Source: Marthasterias glacialis
Taxonomy: Eukaryota > Echinodermata > Asteroidea > Forcipulatida > Asteriidae
Length of the DNA: 64,000 nt
NCBI GenBank assembly: GCA_911728455.2
Contig: OU452228.1
Coordinates: forward strand, 3,100,001-3,164,000
Direction: 5' to 3'
The position numbers were made by a program, and so were the translations under genes. Positions 1 to 10,066 of this stretch are shown here, piece by piece (the first letter of the stretch is position 1; each line of letters begins with the position of its first letter). The notes below the pieces were generated by a model. The model saw nothing but the letters and a program-made list of their open reading frames with translations. It made no database searches and was not told the DNA's origin.

Positions 1-960
1 ATTGCCCGTAAGCCATTGCTGGGAAAACTGATACCATACATCCTGTTACGTGAGCAATGTCTCTTATGATTAGTTGTTTGTTACTTTGCAAAGCTTGAAA
101 AGTTTTCTTTAGCCCAGTAGCTTTGTCTTTTGTCAAAGAAACCGTCATATTCAATGAGTCAATGACAAATCCCAAAAACACAAGCTTGTGAGTAGGGGTT
201 AATACAGACTTGTCCCTGTTAATAGTGAACCCAAGCTTTGTAAACAATGAGACTGTGTCTCGTACATTTCGTTTACATTCTTGAATTGAACTACCTTGCA
301 AAAATGCATCGTCAAGATATGCAACTGAAATGTGCCCCAACTGCCGTAGCGAGGCATATACTGGCTTAAGTAATTTGGTAAACACTCGTGGTGCTGATGC
401 CAAACCATTTGGTAAGCAGGTATATTGAAAGAGTTTTCCTTTCCACTCAAACCTGAGAAAAGGTTGATACTTTTCATCAATAGGTACCGAGTAATACGCA
501 TGGCGTAAATCAACCGATGCCATATAGCAGTTAGGTCTAACAACTTTTAAAACTGTATGGAAAGTATCCATTTTAAAATGATGGTATTCAACCATTTCAT
601 TTAACTGCTTCAGATTTAAAATCATTCGTAACGACCCATCTTTCTTTGGGCGTACAAATATGGTTGATAAAAATTCACCTCTAGAGTGTTTCGTTTCAAC
701 AATCACTCCAAGCTTCACTAATTTCTGGATCTCAGAATGTATAGCCTGCTCTTCTTTTGGGCCATTAAGGCGCAGAGCACGAGGTTTATCCCTTTGTGTT
801 GGGGTTGCAATAAATTCGATTTTGTAACCTTTAACTAGGTCTAGGATCCATTTGTCTGAGGTAAGTTTTTGCCAGTTAGTGGAAAAATCTTTCAGTTTGC
901 CTGCTTTAAATGACTGAGCATCGACTAAGCTTACCCCGTCTGTAGGGGTTGACAAGGCTA
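1..960 (-). CDS. Reverse transcriptase of DIRS-like element (partial, runs off left edge)
   Basis: The minus strand carries an open RT frame from about 960 to the edge, just downstream of ORF1. Readable landmarks in order are KWILDLVKGYKIEF, LVKLGVIVE, FVRPKKDGSLRMILNLKQLN (RT motifs 1-2), the catalytic block SVDLRHAYYSVPI (first Asp), LFQYTCLPNGLASAPRVFTK, then the YLDD box in SVAYLDDAFLQGS, and LGFTINRDKSVL with FLGFVID. This motif set is diagnostic of DIRS-type RTs. No in-frame ATG was required; expression relative to ORF1 is not determined. The domains that would follow are outside the window. Confidence 0.85.
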
Positions 961-2382
961 CATCCTGCCCGATGTCCATTTCGACTGGTTTGCTTTTGGT
1001 CTTGTCTGCCGGCGACCTGTGCCGTAGCTGTTCCACTTTTTTGAGGCCGTGGAGTATCGGGATGGGTATGAAGGTGTTCTGGAGTAGTTATTTCTTGGCC
1101 GCTCTCTGTCTCGGTAAGAATAGTTACCTTGTTTACGGTACGATGGAGTTGTGTCAGAGGCTAATTTTTGTCCCATGCGCTTAGTTGCATTAATATCGCT
1201 GACTTGCTTGGGCAAGTCGTCTCCAAACAGAAATTTTGTGACTGGAATGTGTTCAGCACAAATTTGACGATATTGGGCGTTAAGGTCTGGCTTGATGAGG
1301 TCTCGGCGCTTTTGAGTTATGTCGCAAAAGGATGTAGCCACTAAGGCAATTGCATCTACACACTTGCGAGTGATATCAGTTGGATCCCATGATGTCTTGT
1401 CGATTTTACCTGTTTTTATGTCGACCAGGGTGTCAACAGCTTGGAGTAAAGGCACAATGGCCTTTAGTTGAATTCCCTGTGTCTTTTGAAGTTTCAGATC
1501 TTCTCGCTTGGTGGTTGTTCTAATCTTGCTCCAGATTTCGGAATTTACTCTGATCCCAGCCATTGCATCGCAGTTCTCTGGATATGGGTACAGCTTTTCT
1601 TTCTCTGTTACTTTAGTATCTGTCATCTTTGTTTTCAACATGGCGGTAATCATATTGGCCAATTCAGGTTTCACCTTTGGCCCCTTTTTATCCCCATCAC
1701 TAAAGTCTTGCACAATGTCTTCCAAAAACCCAGTGGTTACTGGTTGATCTGATGGGTTAGTCGGAGGCTCTTCAGTCTTTTCCTTTGCAGACATTAGTTC
1801 GTTCAGAACTTTATCTGGGTCGCCAAGGCTATTAAGCGGAGCTATATCAGCCAATGTTTCTGTTGACGGGCACTTACTAAGCTTACTTTCCTGCATTGGC
1901 CCTATCGGCGATGTTGTAGTGCTTGTACAGGCTGGTCTCCCCATTGAGCCCGCTAGTTGTTTGAAGCCATCATGCATTCCTTTGTAAAGCAACTGCATGG
2001 ACTGTTGTTGGATTGCTTGAAATTGTGCAGCCATTGTGTTAAACAGTGCTGCCTCAGAATTAGCTGAAGCCTCTGGAATACCTTTTGAGGGAGTGCCACC
2101 CGAAGTCGCCATATTTGTTGGTGCTTCTGTACACTGTCGTTTGCGGCGTTGAGTGGGGGCCTTTGCTTGAACCGGCTTTACGGCTGGGTTTGTTTCTATC
2201 ACATTTGCCGATTTGCGTTTCCGAACTTGGCTCTGCGTTGTTAGCACTACGCCTGGATTTGCATTCAATGTCATGCTCGTGTCCCTAGCCATCTCAGGAA
2301 CGGAATTCTGAGGCCCCACAGTTTTACTCTCAGCTAACTCAGACGCTAGGTCGAAAAGAATACTGATATTTTCATCTGCCAT
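958..2382 (-). CDS. ORF1 (gag-like) of DIRS-like element
   Basis: An open 474-codon frame starts at MADENISILFDLASELAES. The N-terminal half is low-complexity with a basic stretch (about residues 50-90). The middle, about 270-410, has the pattern I associate with DIRS/Ngaro ORF1 proteins: NCDAMAGIRVNSEIWSKI, a segment beginning LKLQKTQ, then RRDLIKPDLNAQYRQIC and FLFGDDLPKQV. The C-terminus is rich in Arg, Tyr and Ser, as expected for a nucleic-acid-binding tail. The role is presumed particle or RNA binding by analogy with Gag. No CCHC knuckle is seen, which also fits DIRS. It is transposon-derived, not a host gene. Confidence 0.8.
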   Translation of the reverse strand: MADENISILFDLASELAESKTVGPQNSVPEMARDTSMTLNANPGVVLTTQSQVRKRKSANVIETNPAVKPVQAKAPTQRRKRQCTEAPTNMATSGGTPSKGIPEASANSEAALFNTMAAQFQAIQQQSMQLLYKGMHDGFKQLAGSMGRPACTSTTTSPIGPMQESKLSKCPSTETLADIAPLNSLGDPDKVLNELMSAKEKTEEPPTNPSDQPVTTGFLEDIVQDFSDGDKKGPKVKPELANMITAMLKTKMTDTKVTEKEKLYPYPENCDAMAGIRVNSEIWSKIRTTTKREDLKLQKTQGIQLKAIVPLLQAVDTLVDIKTGKIDKTSWDPTDITRKCVDAIALVATSFCDITQKRRDLIKPDLNAQYRQICAEHIPVTKFLFGDDLPKQVSDINATKRMGQKLASDTTPSYRKQGNYSYRDRERPRNNYSRTPSYPSRYSTASKKWNSYGTGRRQTRPKANQSKWTSGRM

Positions 2383-2714
2383 GGTATTAGGCGGGGTAAT
2401 GTCTCAGGTGTATGTAACGAGAAAAAATTGCATTGGTGCCTGGCACCGAATGACACTCCGAAGGCTGTGAAGTCAGATTACGCACTGAAGGCTCGGTCAG
2501 TGCAATCTCACGTGATCACGGAGTGACGTAATACAAGGTGAGGTAGAATTGCTTTCAGATCCTTCAAGAAACATTTGAAGATGCTCGTTGAAAGAATGGG
2601 TAAGAAAATTACAAGATCTTAGAAATAAAATTGATTGCAATGTTAAATTTATATAAAAGTCAATTTGAAACTTTACAGAATAGTCTAAAAATCCTTGTGA
2701 TAGTTTAGAACAGT

Positions 2715-2808
2715 GGCTTGTAATGATGATAAATTTCTTTCCCCAGCTTATCGATAGATGCTGATATTGAAAGCGACTTTGTTAAGCCAAACCAAATCTG
2801 AACAAGCC
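2715..2808 (+). ncRNA. Box C/D snoRNA, unassigned family A, copy 1
   Basis: Terminal stem GGCTTGT/ACAAGCC closes directly on a C box (ATGATGA, 2723-2729) and a D box (CTGA, 2798-2801); an internal CTGA serves as a D' candidate. It lies about 115 bases after the donor at 2600. The 94 bases are nearly identical in five introns while the flanks differ. The segment before the D box (GCCAAACCAAAT) is the expected guide; I could not match it to rRNA or snRNA. The segment TTCTTTCCCC complements a conserved 28S GGGGAAAGAA stretch but is not placed next to a D or D' box, so no target is claimed. Confidence 0.85.
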
Positions 2809-3176
2809 AAAATGATCAATGCGGCTGGCCTCTTCATATAGCCTCTTATCAACCTACAAATTTTGCTTTTATTCTATATTTTCATATTTAACATTTTGTG
2901 GTGATATAAGTATAAGTAAGATTTGAAATTTTGCATGGTGGGAATACAAATTTAGTAACACCAAGTAATTATCTCTAATGAGTTGGACTGGTTCTGAAAA
3001 TAACCGATGGTTTAACAACTCGATCTTTCGATCAGTATACTCGGATCATCTTGAGGAGTATGTTGGACTCTGATGCTGCCTGCTGCTTAGATTGAGTTTG
3101 CCGTGCATCACCGTCTCCAGTTCCTGACTTCCTGCATTATCAAGCTGATCTGCATTAACTGTACTTAACCAGTTGC
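2809..3176. other. Intron sequence without recognised feature
   Basis: AT-rich sequence between the first family A snoRNA and the first dispersed repeat R1. No open frame, RNA or repeat was recognised on either strand. Confidence 0.5.
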
Positions 3177-3672
3177 TGTCCAGATTCTTTTTTTTTTTTT
3201 TTTTCCCGTCCCCTTGGCGGGATTCTTTTGGTGGAATTGCCTGAATCTTTTTTCTTTGAGGGTACAGCTGGCACAAAGATTCTCTTTGTTGGATTGTACA
3301 ATTTTTTTGTTTCTCGACTGAGAATAGGAGTGGCACTAAACATGGAACCATGGCTCGATTGCCTGCTCATTCAGCGAAATATAATGAATGAACAATGGTG
3401 GAAGCCTCTCGATGCCTCGTAATTCTTTTCTTGGTATGAAAAGACAAAGGTCTATAATCGGGGATCACACAAAAACCGCCTCACAATGGCCACAAAATAT
3501 GCGTTGAGTCCCAACCTTTTTTGTCCTTGTGTTGGTGAATCGAAGCCTTAGACGGCAAGTATGTGGTCTGCACACGCTCCGTAGTTTAATGACCGGGCGA
3601 CCTTCATTCCTTCATTCCGTTGCCTGGCAGGGGTAACATTTGCGTGTAAACGGGTCATTCAGCGCCAACTTG
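3177..3672 (+). repeat. Dispersed repeat R1, copy 1
   Basis: About 0.5 kb that recurs at 14060-14625 in the same orientation and at 5617-5980 and 46793-47070 inverted. Shared blocks include GGAACCATGGCTCGATTGC, GGTGGAAGCCTCTCGATG and GGGGATCACACAAAA, and an end near CGCCAACTTGTTAA. No TIR, tail or coding frame was found, so the class is unknown. The piggyBac-type MITE that follows starts at this copy's TTAA end. Confidence 0.7.
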
Positions 3673-3960
3673 TTAACACGTTGACTGCCAGCTATGAGTA
3701 TACTCGTACTAACAGGTGTTCCACTTGCTGCCACTACGAGTATACTCGTAGAGAATGAAAGGTCTTTGCATTGTAAATAAAATACACTGGCATCACTGAG
3801 GGCACAATAAGTACACTGCTGGCAGTGGTGAGGACATGCTTCTATAAAAGGTTTATGTTCAAATTATTTAAGTTAGTACCTATTCAGTATGCGCGCATGC
3901 GCATAACACTTGGCAAATGGGAATGCCACGTGAAATTATGCATGGCAGTCAAGGTGTTAA
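3673..3960. mobile_element. piggyBac-type MITE with TTAA ends
   Basis: A 288-base element is bounded by TTAA on both sides. The inner ends are inverted repeats: CACGTTGACTGCCA on the left and TGGCAGTCAAGGTG on the right. TTAA targets are the signature of piggyBac transposases. The inside holds short palindromes built on GAGTATACTC and no coding capacity, so it is non-autonomous. Confidence 0.75.
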
Positions 3961-4634
3961 AGGGCATGCAGCATCAGAGTCCATCATTCATTTTGCAAAG
4001 AGTAACTTCCAACGGAAAATCTTAAAGTCTATGGGAAACTTTTAAAGGGGCACGACAAGACCAAGGCAACAGAGGCCATGGCCTCCGTGGCTTCCATGTA
4101 GTTCTGGGCCTGAATCAAGAGATTTAACACCCTCAAAAGAACCAATGACTAGTTAAAATGTCTTGCTAAAAGACACAACCTCCATGATTCTTACAGGTAG
4201 CATATTCCATTTTCTTAATGACACAAACACCAGAACTTGACAAGAGCACTCTGTCGCCAAATAAAAACATTGCTGTTTTGATTGACATTTTGATTTCTGC
4301 ACAGAAAGAATGGCTGTATCTGGCTGTCTTCATGGTAAAGATCACATTAATGTAAAAGCTGTTGGTAAGTGAGTGAGACTTTTGTTTGTTTGTTTTTTGT
4401 AGCACAATGATCAGGGGGAAGATTAATAGTGGTAGAGTCAGTTATGTTTGTCTCTCAATGGATTCATTTACCCCTCCCTGTTCTTAGCTGTGCTGTGAAG
4501 AGACTTGCGTTGATATCTTTCCATGTCTTGTGTATTTGGGGCAGGTTTCTATCCCTTCTAAAGAAAGTAGCTCACATGTCGAGTGGCCTTTGGGCCTTGT
4601 GATGAGCAAATTGCATTTTAAAAAAAAAGGTTAT

Positions 4635-4733
4635 GTTAGCAATGATGATTTTTTTCCCAACATCTGCAGTTTCCACCATAGAGACCTTCGGGTCTTGATG
4701 ATGGTTTAAACTTTCTTGGATGTCTGAGCTGAC
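4635..4733 (+). ncRNA. SNORD14: U14 (SNORD14) box C/D snoRNA, copy 1
   Basis: Stem GTTAGC/GCTGAC, C box ATGATGA at 4642-4648 and D box CTGA at 4724-4727. The D-box guide CTTTCTTGGATGT pairs with the conserved 18S segment ACATCCAAGGAAGG (one G-U). The 5' part CCAACATCTGCAGTTTCCACC aligns with U14 domain A, which base-pairs near 18S position 83 and is needed for 18S processing. U14 also directs a 2'-O-methylation in 18S. It ends 77 bases before the next acceptor, a spacing typical of intronic snoRNAs. Confidence 0.92.
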
Positions 4734-5160
4734 TAAACTGGATGATTCGATATTAAATATGATCCTTTGTTGTATTTGGTTTTGAAGTTTGATCTATTTA
4801 TTGCTTGCAGATCCATTTAAAGATGGTTGTTGAAAGAATGGCTGTCTTCATGGTAAAGATCACATTAATGTAAAAGCTGTTGGTAAGTGAGTGAGACTTT
4901 TGTTTGTTTGTTTGTTTGTTTTTTGTAGCACAATGATCAGGGGGAAGATTAATAGTGGTAGAGTCAGTTATGTTTGTCTCTCAATGGATTCATTTACCCC
5001 TCCCTGTTCTTAGCTGTGCTGTGAAGAGACTTGCGTTGATATCTTTCCATGTCTTGTGTATTTGGGGCAGGTTTCTATCCCTTCTGAAAAAAGTAGCTCA
5101 CATGTCGAGTGGCCTTTGGGCCTTTTAATGAGCAAATTGCATTAAAAAAAAAAAGGTTAT

Positions 5161-5259
5161 GTTAGCAATGATGATTTTTTTCCCAACATCTGCAGTTTCC
5201 ACCATAGAGACCTTCGGGTCTTGATGATGGTTTAAACTTTCTTGGATGTCTGAGCTGAC
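5161..5259 (+). ncRNA. SNORD14: U14 (SNORD14) box C/D snoRNA, copy 2
   Basis: Second unit of the tandem duplication, with the same stem, C box (5168-5174), 18S domains and D box (5250-5253) as copy 1; no difference from it was noticed inside the RNA. It again ends 77 bases before the acceptor at 5336. Confidence 0.92.
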
Positions 5260-5473
5260 TAAACTGGATGATTCGATATTAAATATGATCCTTTGTTGTA
5301 TTTGGTTTTGAAGTTTGATCTATTTATTGCTTGCAGATCCATTTAAAGATGGTTGTTGAAAGAATGGGTAAGAAAATTATAAGATCTTAGAAATGCTTTA
5401 TGTTGAATTTACATAACAGTCAAATTTGAAATTTAAAAAAATAGTCTACATTGTCGTGATAATTTAGATCAGT

Positions 5474-5567
5474 GGCTTGTAATGATGATAAATTTCTTTC
5501 CCCAGCTTATCGATAGATGCTGATATTGAAAGCGACTTTTGTAAGCCAAACCAAATCTGAACAAGCC
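5474..5567 (+). ncRNA. Box C/D snoRNA, unassigned family A, copy 2
   Basis: Same stem GGCTTGT/ACAAGCC, C box and D box (5557-5560) as copy 1, 106 bases after the donor at 5368. The only difference noticed is in the variable T run (GACTTTTGTAAGCC). Confidence 0.85.
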
Positions 5568-5616
5568 TTATAACTGTTTTTGAGATTTAAGTTTTACTCT
5601 CCTTGTACATAAGATT

Positions 5617-5980
5617 GTTAACCAGTTTTTGCCGGACATCGTATACCAATGCAAATATTTTCTGAGCCAGCGATCGGATGACGTGAGTTTTGACTTTTTT
5701 GTGAAATTCCAAGCCTGTTATACATTCTCTGTCCATTGCTTCATTTCACCCAAACAAAGAGGACAGATAAGTGAAGAATATTTTGACGATTTTTGTCTAT
5801 TATGCGGGGGTTATTGTGTAATCCCCAATTTCAGACCTTTGTCCTTTTGTACCAAGAAAGGAATTATGAGACATCGAGAGGCTTCTACCAGTGTTCATTC
5901 ATTGTATTTCTATTCAATGGAGTTAAGTCAGAGTAAACTGTGTTTCCAGCCTTGGTTCTGGATTGAGGGACAATCCTTGG
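5617..5980 (-). repeat. Dispersed repeat R1, copy 2 (inverted)
   Basis: The reverse complement matches R1 at 3.2 kb, including the GGGGATTACACA and AAGCCTCTCGATG blocks. It starts at TTAACCAGTTTTTGCCGGA, the counterpart of the other copies' CGCCAAC..TTAA end. An apparent 130-codon frame here (5629-6021) is a by-product of this repeat. Confidence 0.65.
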
Positions 5981-6415
5981 TCGTAGCTAATGACCAAGGT
6001 TTTGCTGTTCAAAGTGCATGAATTTGACACGTCGATAAAGAAATAAAAAAATCCCAGTGATATAAATGAGATTCTTTGTTCTCATGGCTTTGTCAAGTCA
6101 AGGTTTCTTTGTGACAGCAGTACTCTCAAAGAAAAATGATTACGGTAGTTTGAGAAAATAATCCCGTCAGGTTGGACTGGAAAAAATTGAAGATTCCTGG
6201 TGGGAACTGGTTCAATGATCTTGACTAAACCTTTGTATTGGTTGATCTTTTAATATCATCCACTGTGGTTTGGAATGAGATAAACTAGACCAGCTTGGCA
6301 AGCACAGTATACACATGTGTCAACATAAAAAATCCATGCAGTTGCAATGATTTACAATGCTTAGTGCCATTTTCTTTTCTTTTCAGATACAGAATTTCAA
6401 GCTAACATTGGACAT

Positions 6416-8042
6416 GTAAGTAATTTTGAAACATTATTGTTAAGCTTTGAACAATGTAATTTACTTTATCAAATTTGGAGGGGTGTATTTCTGGCTCTAA
6501 TAAGCATTGTCAATGGGAAACTTTGGGTGTTTTTCTGCACTCTGTTTTGGATTTAGACACCTCATGCAATCTTCATGTACATCAGGCATACAATTTCTCA
6601 GCTGATTGATCAGCTGATTTCTTCTTTCTCTTCGTTTTTATAGTGCCACAGAAAAACAGAAAAAACTTTGAAGTTTTTCTCCTCTTAAGTTTGCCATAAC
6701 AATATAGTTGCACATCCAGTCCTTATTTTGGGTGTTGAAAATAAAAAATGTTGATGCCCAAGTTTTCGATTCACAACAAGGGACTCAAGCCTGGTTTTCA
6801 ATTTCAGTATCTGTAATTTTCCAATAAAGGGAGATACACGAACAAATATTTCAATTCTCAAATTTCATCTTAAAAAGGAGTAAAAGATTAAAAAATATCC
6901 AGTGCAGGCCCAGTGCAAAATCTGAAAAATGAGAGGTCCTGTTAACTTTGTTATGTGGAACCTGTAATGTCATCGAACAGTAACAGCTCGCTGTGTATCA
7001 CTGCAGAGGACTAAAGTTGAAAGCCTGCTGGACAAGTTAAACACTTTGGCATGCAAGTTTCTATCATGCTAATGGGGGACATACTGCGTGTAAACTTTCA
7101 TATCATGGCACAATCTGATTTCTCAAATTGAGAAGAATTAGTGTCAAAAAAGTGAAAGAGGAGTACCTGTGTGTCTGGAAAAATCATCGGCACACGTCTC
7201 TGTCGAAGACGTCGTTTTGCGTCAAGAGGCTAATCGCCACTTTTCCACATTTATTCACTGCTTTTTGTCATGCAGCGGTCGTCCCTTTTGACAACTCAGT
7301 TGTACGCACCCACTCCCTCTGTAATCCCTGAGGTGTTGTATTTTTCTTGACCAGTGTGCTCATTTACCGCAACAGCCTTTATGGCCCATACATGCATGCA
7401 TGTTATGTGTGTGGACATTGCGTGTGAGCAACATCACGTTACTTAATTTGCTCAATGTTACCCAACTTCTGTTCATTCAGGGCATACATATTAGCGCACA
7501 GTGTCGTTTGCACATTTCACAGCATTCATATTAGCGCACACATGGTGTCGCAATTTTGTTGATTTCTGGCATGACCATCAACAAAGCACAAGGTGAACAG
7601 TACAAGTTGTATACACTTGCCACTCCAAGCCTGATCTTCAGATCGGGCTTGTCAATAAATAAATGTACATATTGCAGTATCAAAGAAGCCAGAAGCTTAT
7701 TTAGTACTACATGTAGATTCGTACCGGTACACCAGCGTGTTTACATTTGTCCCCAGTGTTAGTGTGTGCATGATGCTTGGATGTTTGCGATCTTGCTGTT
7801 CGATGACATTTGGGGTCATGTGCATATCATTTGCATACATAAACAGCAGCTGCTGCATACATAAAAAGCTTTGTGAAATGTAGCAATTTTGAATGGTTTT
7901 CTTCAGTACTAAATAATTGTTTTAAGTAAAATAAAGTTATTTTGGTATGTGTGTTGTCTGATATTATACCATTACAATGCAATAACTTATCACAAATAGC
8001 AACGTTTGAGTCCCAGCTTAACTTGGAAAATATCAAAGTAGA
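6416..8042. other. Long intron of the snoRNA host gene, no recognised feature
   Basis: Non-coding sequence between the 6393-6415 exon and the third U14 copy. Short open frames lack any recognisable motif. No snoRNA boxes with a closing stem were found here. Confidence 0.45.
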
Positions 8043-8138
8043 TTGGCAATGATGATATTTTCCCAACATCTGCAGTTTCCACCGTAGAGAACTTTGTGTC
8101 TTAATGATGGTTTCATCTTCCTTGGATGTCTGAGCCAA
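8043..8138 (+). ncRNA. SNORD14: U14 (SNORD14) box C/D snoRNA, copy 3, diverged
   Basis: Stem TTGGC/GCCAA, C box ATGATGA 8049-8055 and D box CTGA 8130-8133. The stem differs from copies 1 and 2 on both sides, so pairing is kept. Its guide CTTCCTTGGATGT is an exact 13-base complement of conserved 18S ACATCCAAGGAAG. Domain A (CCAACATCTGCAGTTTCCACC) is retained while the central region has drifted. A weak downstream exon (8241-8302) would place it about 100 bases before an acceptor. Confidence 0.9.
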
Positions 8139-8302
8139 ATGAATATTTTTACTTCCAAACTAATTCAGATTTGAGGGTAGTAAATTATCAGAACTAATGT
8201 CACAAGGACATTTTTTGAATGTTCATTTAGAGGTTTCCAGCATGAAAGATGACATCTCAGAGCATCTTTCTTGGAGCATGGAAGGATGATGCAAGTGAAG
8301 TG

Positions 8303-9463
8303 GTACGTTGATTTCTTCTGATATTTGCACTGAATCTCATTTCTCTGTGATGTAGGGGATCTTTTCCCTGGTTGCATTTTTGTTTAATAGCAAGCAACCA
8401 TTCTACTTGAACAGCAACTGAACTCAATGTAGTTTGTTTTTGTTGTGTGTGTGTGTGTTTGCATTGATGGTGATACATATTTGTGTACATGCGAGTATTG
8501 GAAACAAATGTTACAAACCTGATTCAAACTCACACAACAAACAGGGATGTGATTTTGCCGGAATTCCGTCTTTCAACTCAAAAAGTCAGCCAACGTGAAT
8601 CATGTGAATCCGTTGAGAAAATGGAGGGGGGGGATAGAATATGCTAATTAGTTATTCATGTCCAGTTCTGCATTCCGAAATGTATTTAATTGGTTTTATG
8701 ACTCGAAATGTGCAAACGATTTGTTGCTCTACTACATTTGGATTGCGCACACAGCAGCATTACTTGCTCACAGGCATTGCCATCCATGGCGTTAAAAAAA
8801 GAAAAATTTGCAAAGGGGAGACTTATCGGTTTGAGAATTGGAAAAATGTGTGCAAAATAAATTCTGCTGGATTGGTTACTGTGGACGGACATGAAATTCA
8901 ACTTCATCAGTGCTTTGAAAAACTATCGACCGCTGGAAAAGTACTCTGTACTTACTGTCTTGACTGTGATGACACCATCTAGCAATGATTTGGTATTTTT
9001 CTTTTAAATCCGATACTTGTTCTGAACAAGGGATTGATGCTGAAATGATGCAATGTTTTTTTTTTGCACCTAAAAACACTTGATGTGCACAACAAATACT
9101 GATAAACACAAAATGCCATTCTCTGATTGATGAAATCTATCTTAAGACAAAATTGACCATAAAAGCTTTGAAACAGCTTTGTTCTACGGAAGCTTGGAAT
9201 GCACTTCAGAGCATCTAGACTTCAAAATCTTCCCCGGACCCCACGCTGTAAGGGGCGTGCACTTTCCAGATGATTTTAATTTTCAGGTTTTTTTTACTTT
9301 AAGACAAGCAAATCACATCCCTGAACAATTAATAACAATGGTGAGCCAAACTGAAACTGATCAAGTGAAAAACATAACTGAAGGAAATCTTGATGCACTG
9401 TACAGAAATGAAAAACACAACCAATCCAAACAACTGTAGGGAGGAGGAGCCTATATACATAGT
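8303..9463. other. Intron sequence with unassigned short frames
   Basis: Two plus-strand frames, 8641-8982 (113 codons, with ENWKNVCKINSAGLVTVDGHEI and CTYC) and 9179-9439 (86 codons), look slightly more protein-like than chance but match no family I know. They may be relics of one degraded transposon. There is a TG microsatellite near 8440 and a poly-G run near 8627. Confidence 0.3.
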
Positions 9464-9646
9464 TTAGTCATAAGCGAGGTGAAACAAGTGAAATCGCAGT
9501 TTGGATTTGAAGCTCTTCAGAGAGTCAGTTGATTGAAGCAAAGATGGGAGAGTGTTCCACATTTGGGAGCAGCATGAGAAGGCTTTTGGAGCTGTAAGAC
9601 TTGGTTCTTGGTGTTTACGATGATTGATAATCTTCAAACCAGTCAA
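9464..9646 (-). mobile_element. 3' end fragment of a non-LTR retrotransposon (CR1/L2-like)
   Basis: A minus-strand frame of 60 codons reads APKAFSCCSQMWNTLPSLL then SLKSFKSKLRFHLFHLAYD and a stop. This is the conserved C-terminal tail of LINE reverse transcriptases (R-F-S-x-x-x-P-x-W-N-x-L-P ... FK..LK..LF). Only the tail remains; upstream RT motifs are absent. It sits directly beside the first U39-like snoRNA, so the insertion came close to the RNA's 5' flank. Confidence 0.75.
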
Positions 9647-9649
9647 CCT

Positions 9650-9737
9650 ATGGTTATGATGAGATTCTTACTGGTTGATCCCTAGTGTTATTCCTACACT
9701 ATGATGGGACACACTTCACCTTGGAGATCTGAACCAT
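9650..9737 (+). ncRNA. SNORD55: Box C/D snoRNA, U39/SNORD55-type guide, copy 1
   Basis: Stem ATGGT/ACCAT, C box ATGATGA 9656-9662, C'-like ATGATGG in the middle and D box CTGA 9729-9732. The guide TTCACCTTGGAGA before the D box is an exact 13-base complement of conserved 28S TCTCCAAGGTGAA. By the fifth-base rule it would direct 2'-O-methylation of a C in that segment. I recall the same guide core in human U39/SNORD55; the family name is tentative. The next acceptor is at 9904. Confidence 0.82.
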
Positions 9738-9904
9738 TTCCATACTTCAGAAACAAAAATTACTATCCATGCATATTAACATAATTCAACTTTTTGTGTT
9801 GTGTAATTTGATGGAGTTCATATGCGCACTTTTACTTTTTGATACTTTTCTCCCTTTCTTAGATATAAAGATCTGGCCCTGGCATTTCTTGCCTCTGCTT
9901 GCAG

Positions 9905-9943
9905 GCTGGTGGAATGGAACTGGTCATTTCTAAATAATGGAAG
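9905..9943 (+). other. Host-gene exon, paralogous to 10701-10739
   Basis: The acceptor TGCTTGCAG and donor GTAAAATC bracket 39 bases. The central block CTGGTCATTTCTAA and the ending ATGGAAG are shared with 10701-10739. Two frames carry stops, which argues against coding. Confidence 0.55.
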
Positions 9944-10066
9944 GTAAAATCAAATACTTGAGGCTTGAGTCGAGGCATTTTAGACATTGAGTTGCCATAT
10001 TGGACAACTCATAGCCATAAGAACTTGGGAGTTGGGGTTATTTATCATTTTTAAACCAGTCAACCT

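Larger units (their letters stand above)
1..2545 (-). mobile_element. DIRS-like tyrosine-recombinase retroelement, 5' part, cut by window edge
   Basis: A minus-strand retroelement fossil enters from the left edge. It shows a leader, a gag-like ORF1 and a reverse transcriptase frame, in that order on the minus strand. The RT type (CLPNGL..P..FTKLLKP, then YLDD) and the ORF1 type are those of DIRS/Ngaro elements rather than of gypsy elements. The RNase H, methyltransferase-like and tyrosine recombinase parts would lie left of base 1 and are not seen. Both visible frames are open, so the copy looks fairly young. The right end is placed at about 2510-2548 because sequence homologous to a downstream host intron/exon (around 5320) starts there. 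Termini were not resolved. Confidence 0.8.
4321..5366 (+). repeat. Recent 526-bp tandem duplication containing exon, intron and U14
   Basis: Unit 1 (about 4321-4840) and unit 2 (about 4841-5366) are almost identical. Differences seen are extra TTTG repeats in unit 2 (near 4900) and a few single-base changes. Each unit holds a strong donor (GTAAGTGAG), one U14 snoRNA and the acceptor with the next short exon (ATCCATTTAAAG...). The junction falls in GTTGAAAGAATGG, which also flanks unit 2 on the right, as expected from unequal crossing-over. Confidence 0.9.

Noticed and set aside
958-2382. ORF1 as a host gene with a coiled N-terminus
   Set aside because: Pattern and the adjacent RT frame show it belongs to the DIRS-like element.
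5629-6021. 130-codon frame near the second family A snoRNA
   Set aside because: Lies in an inverted copy of repeat R1; other copies do not keep the frame.
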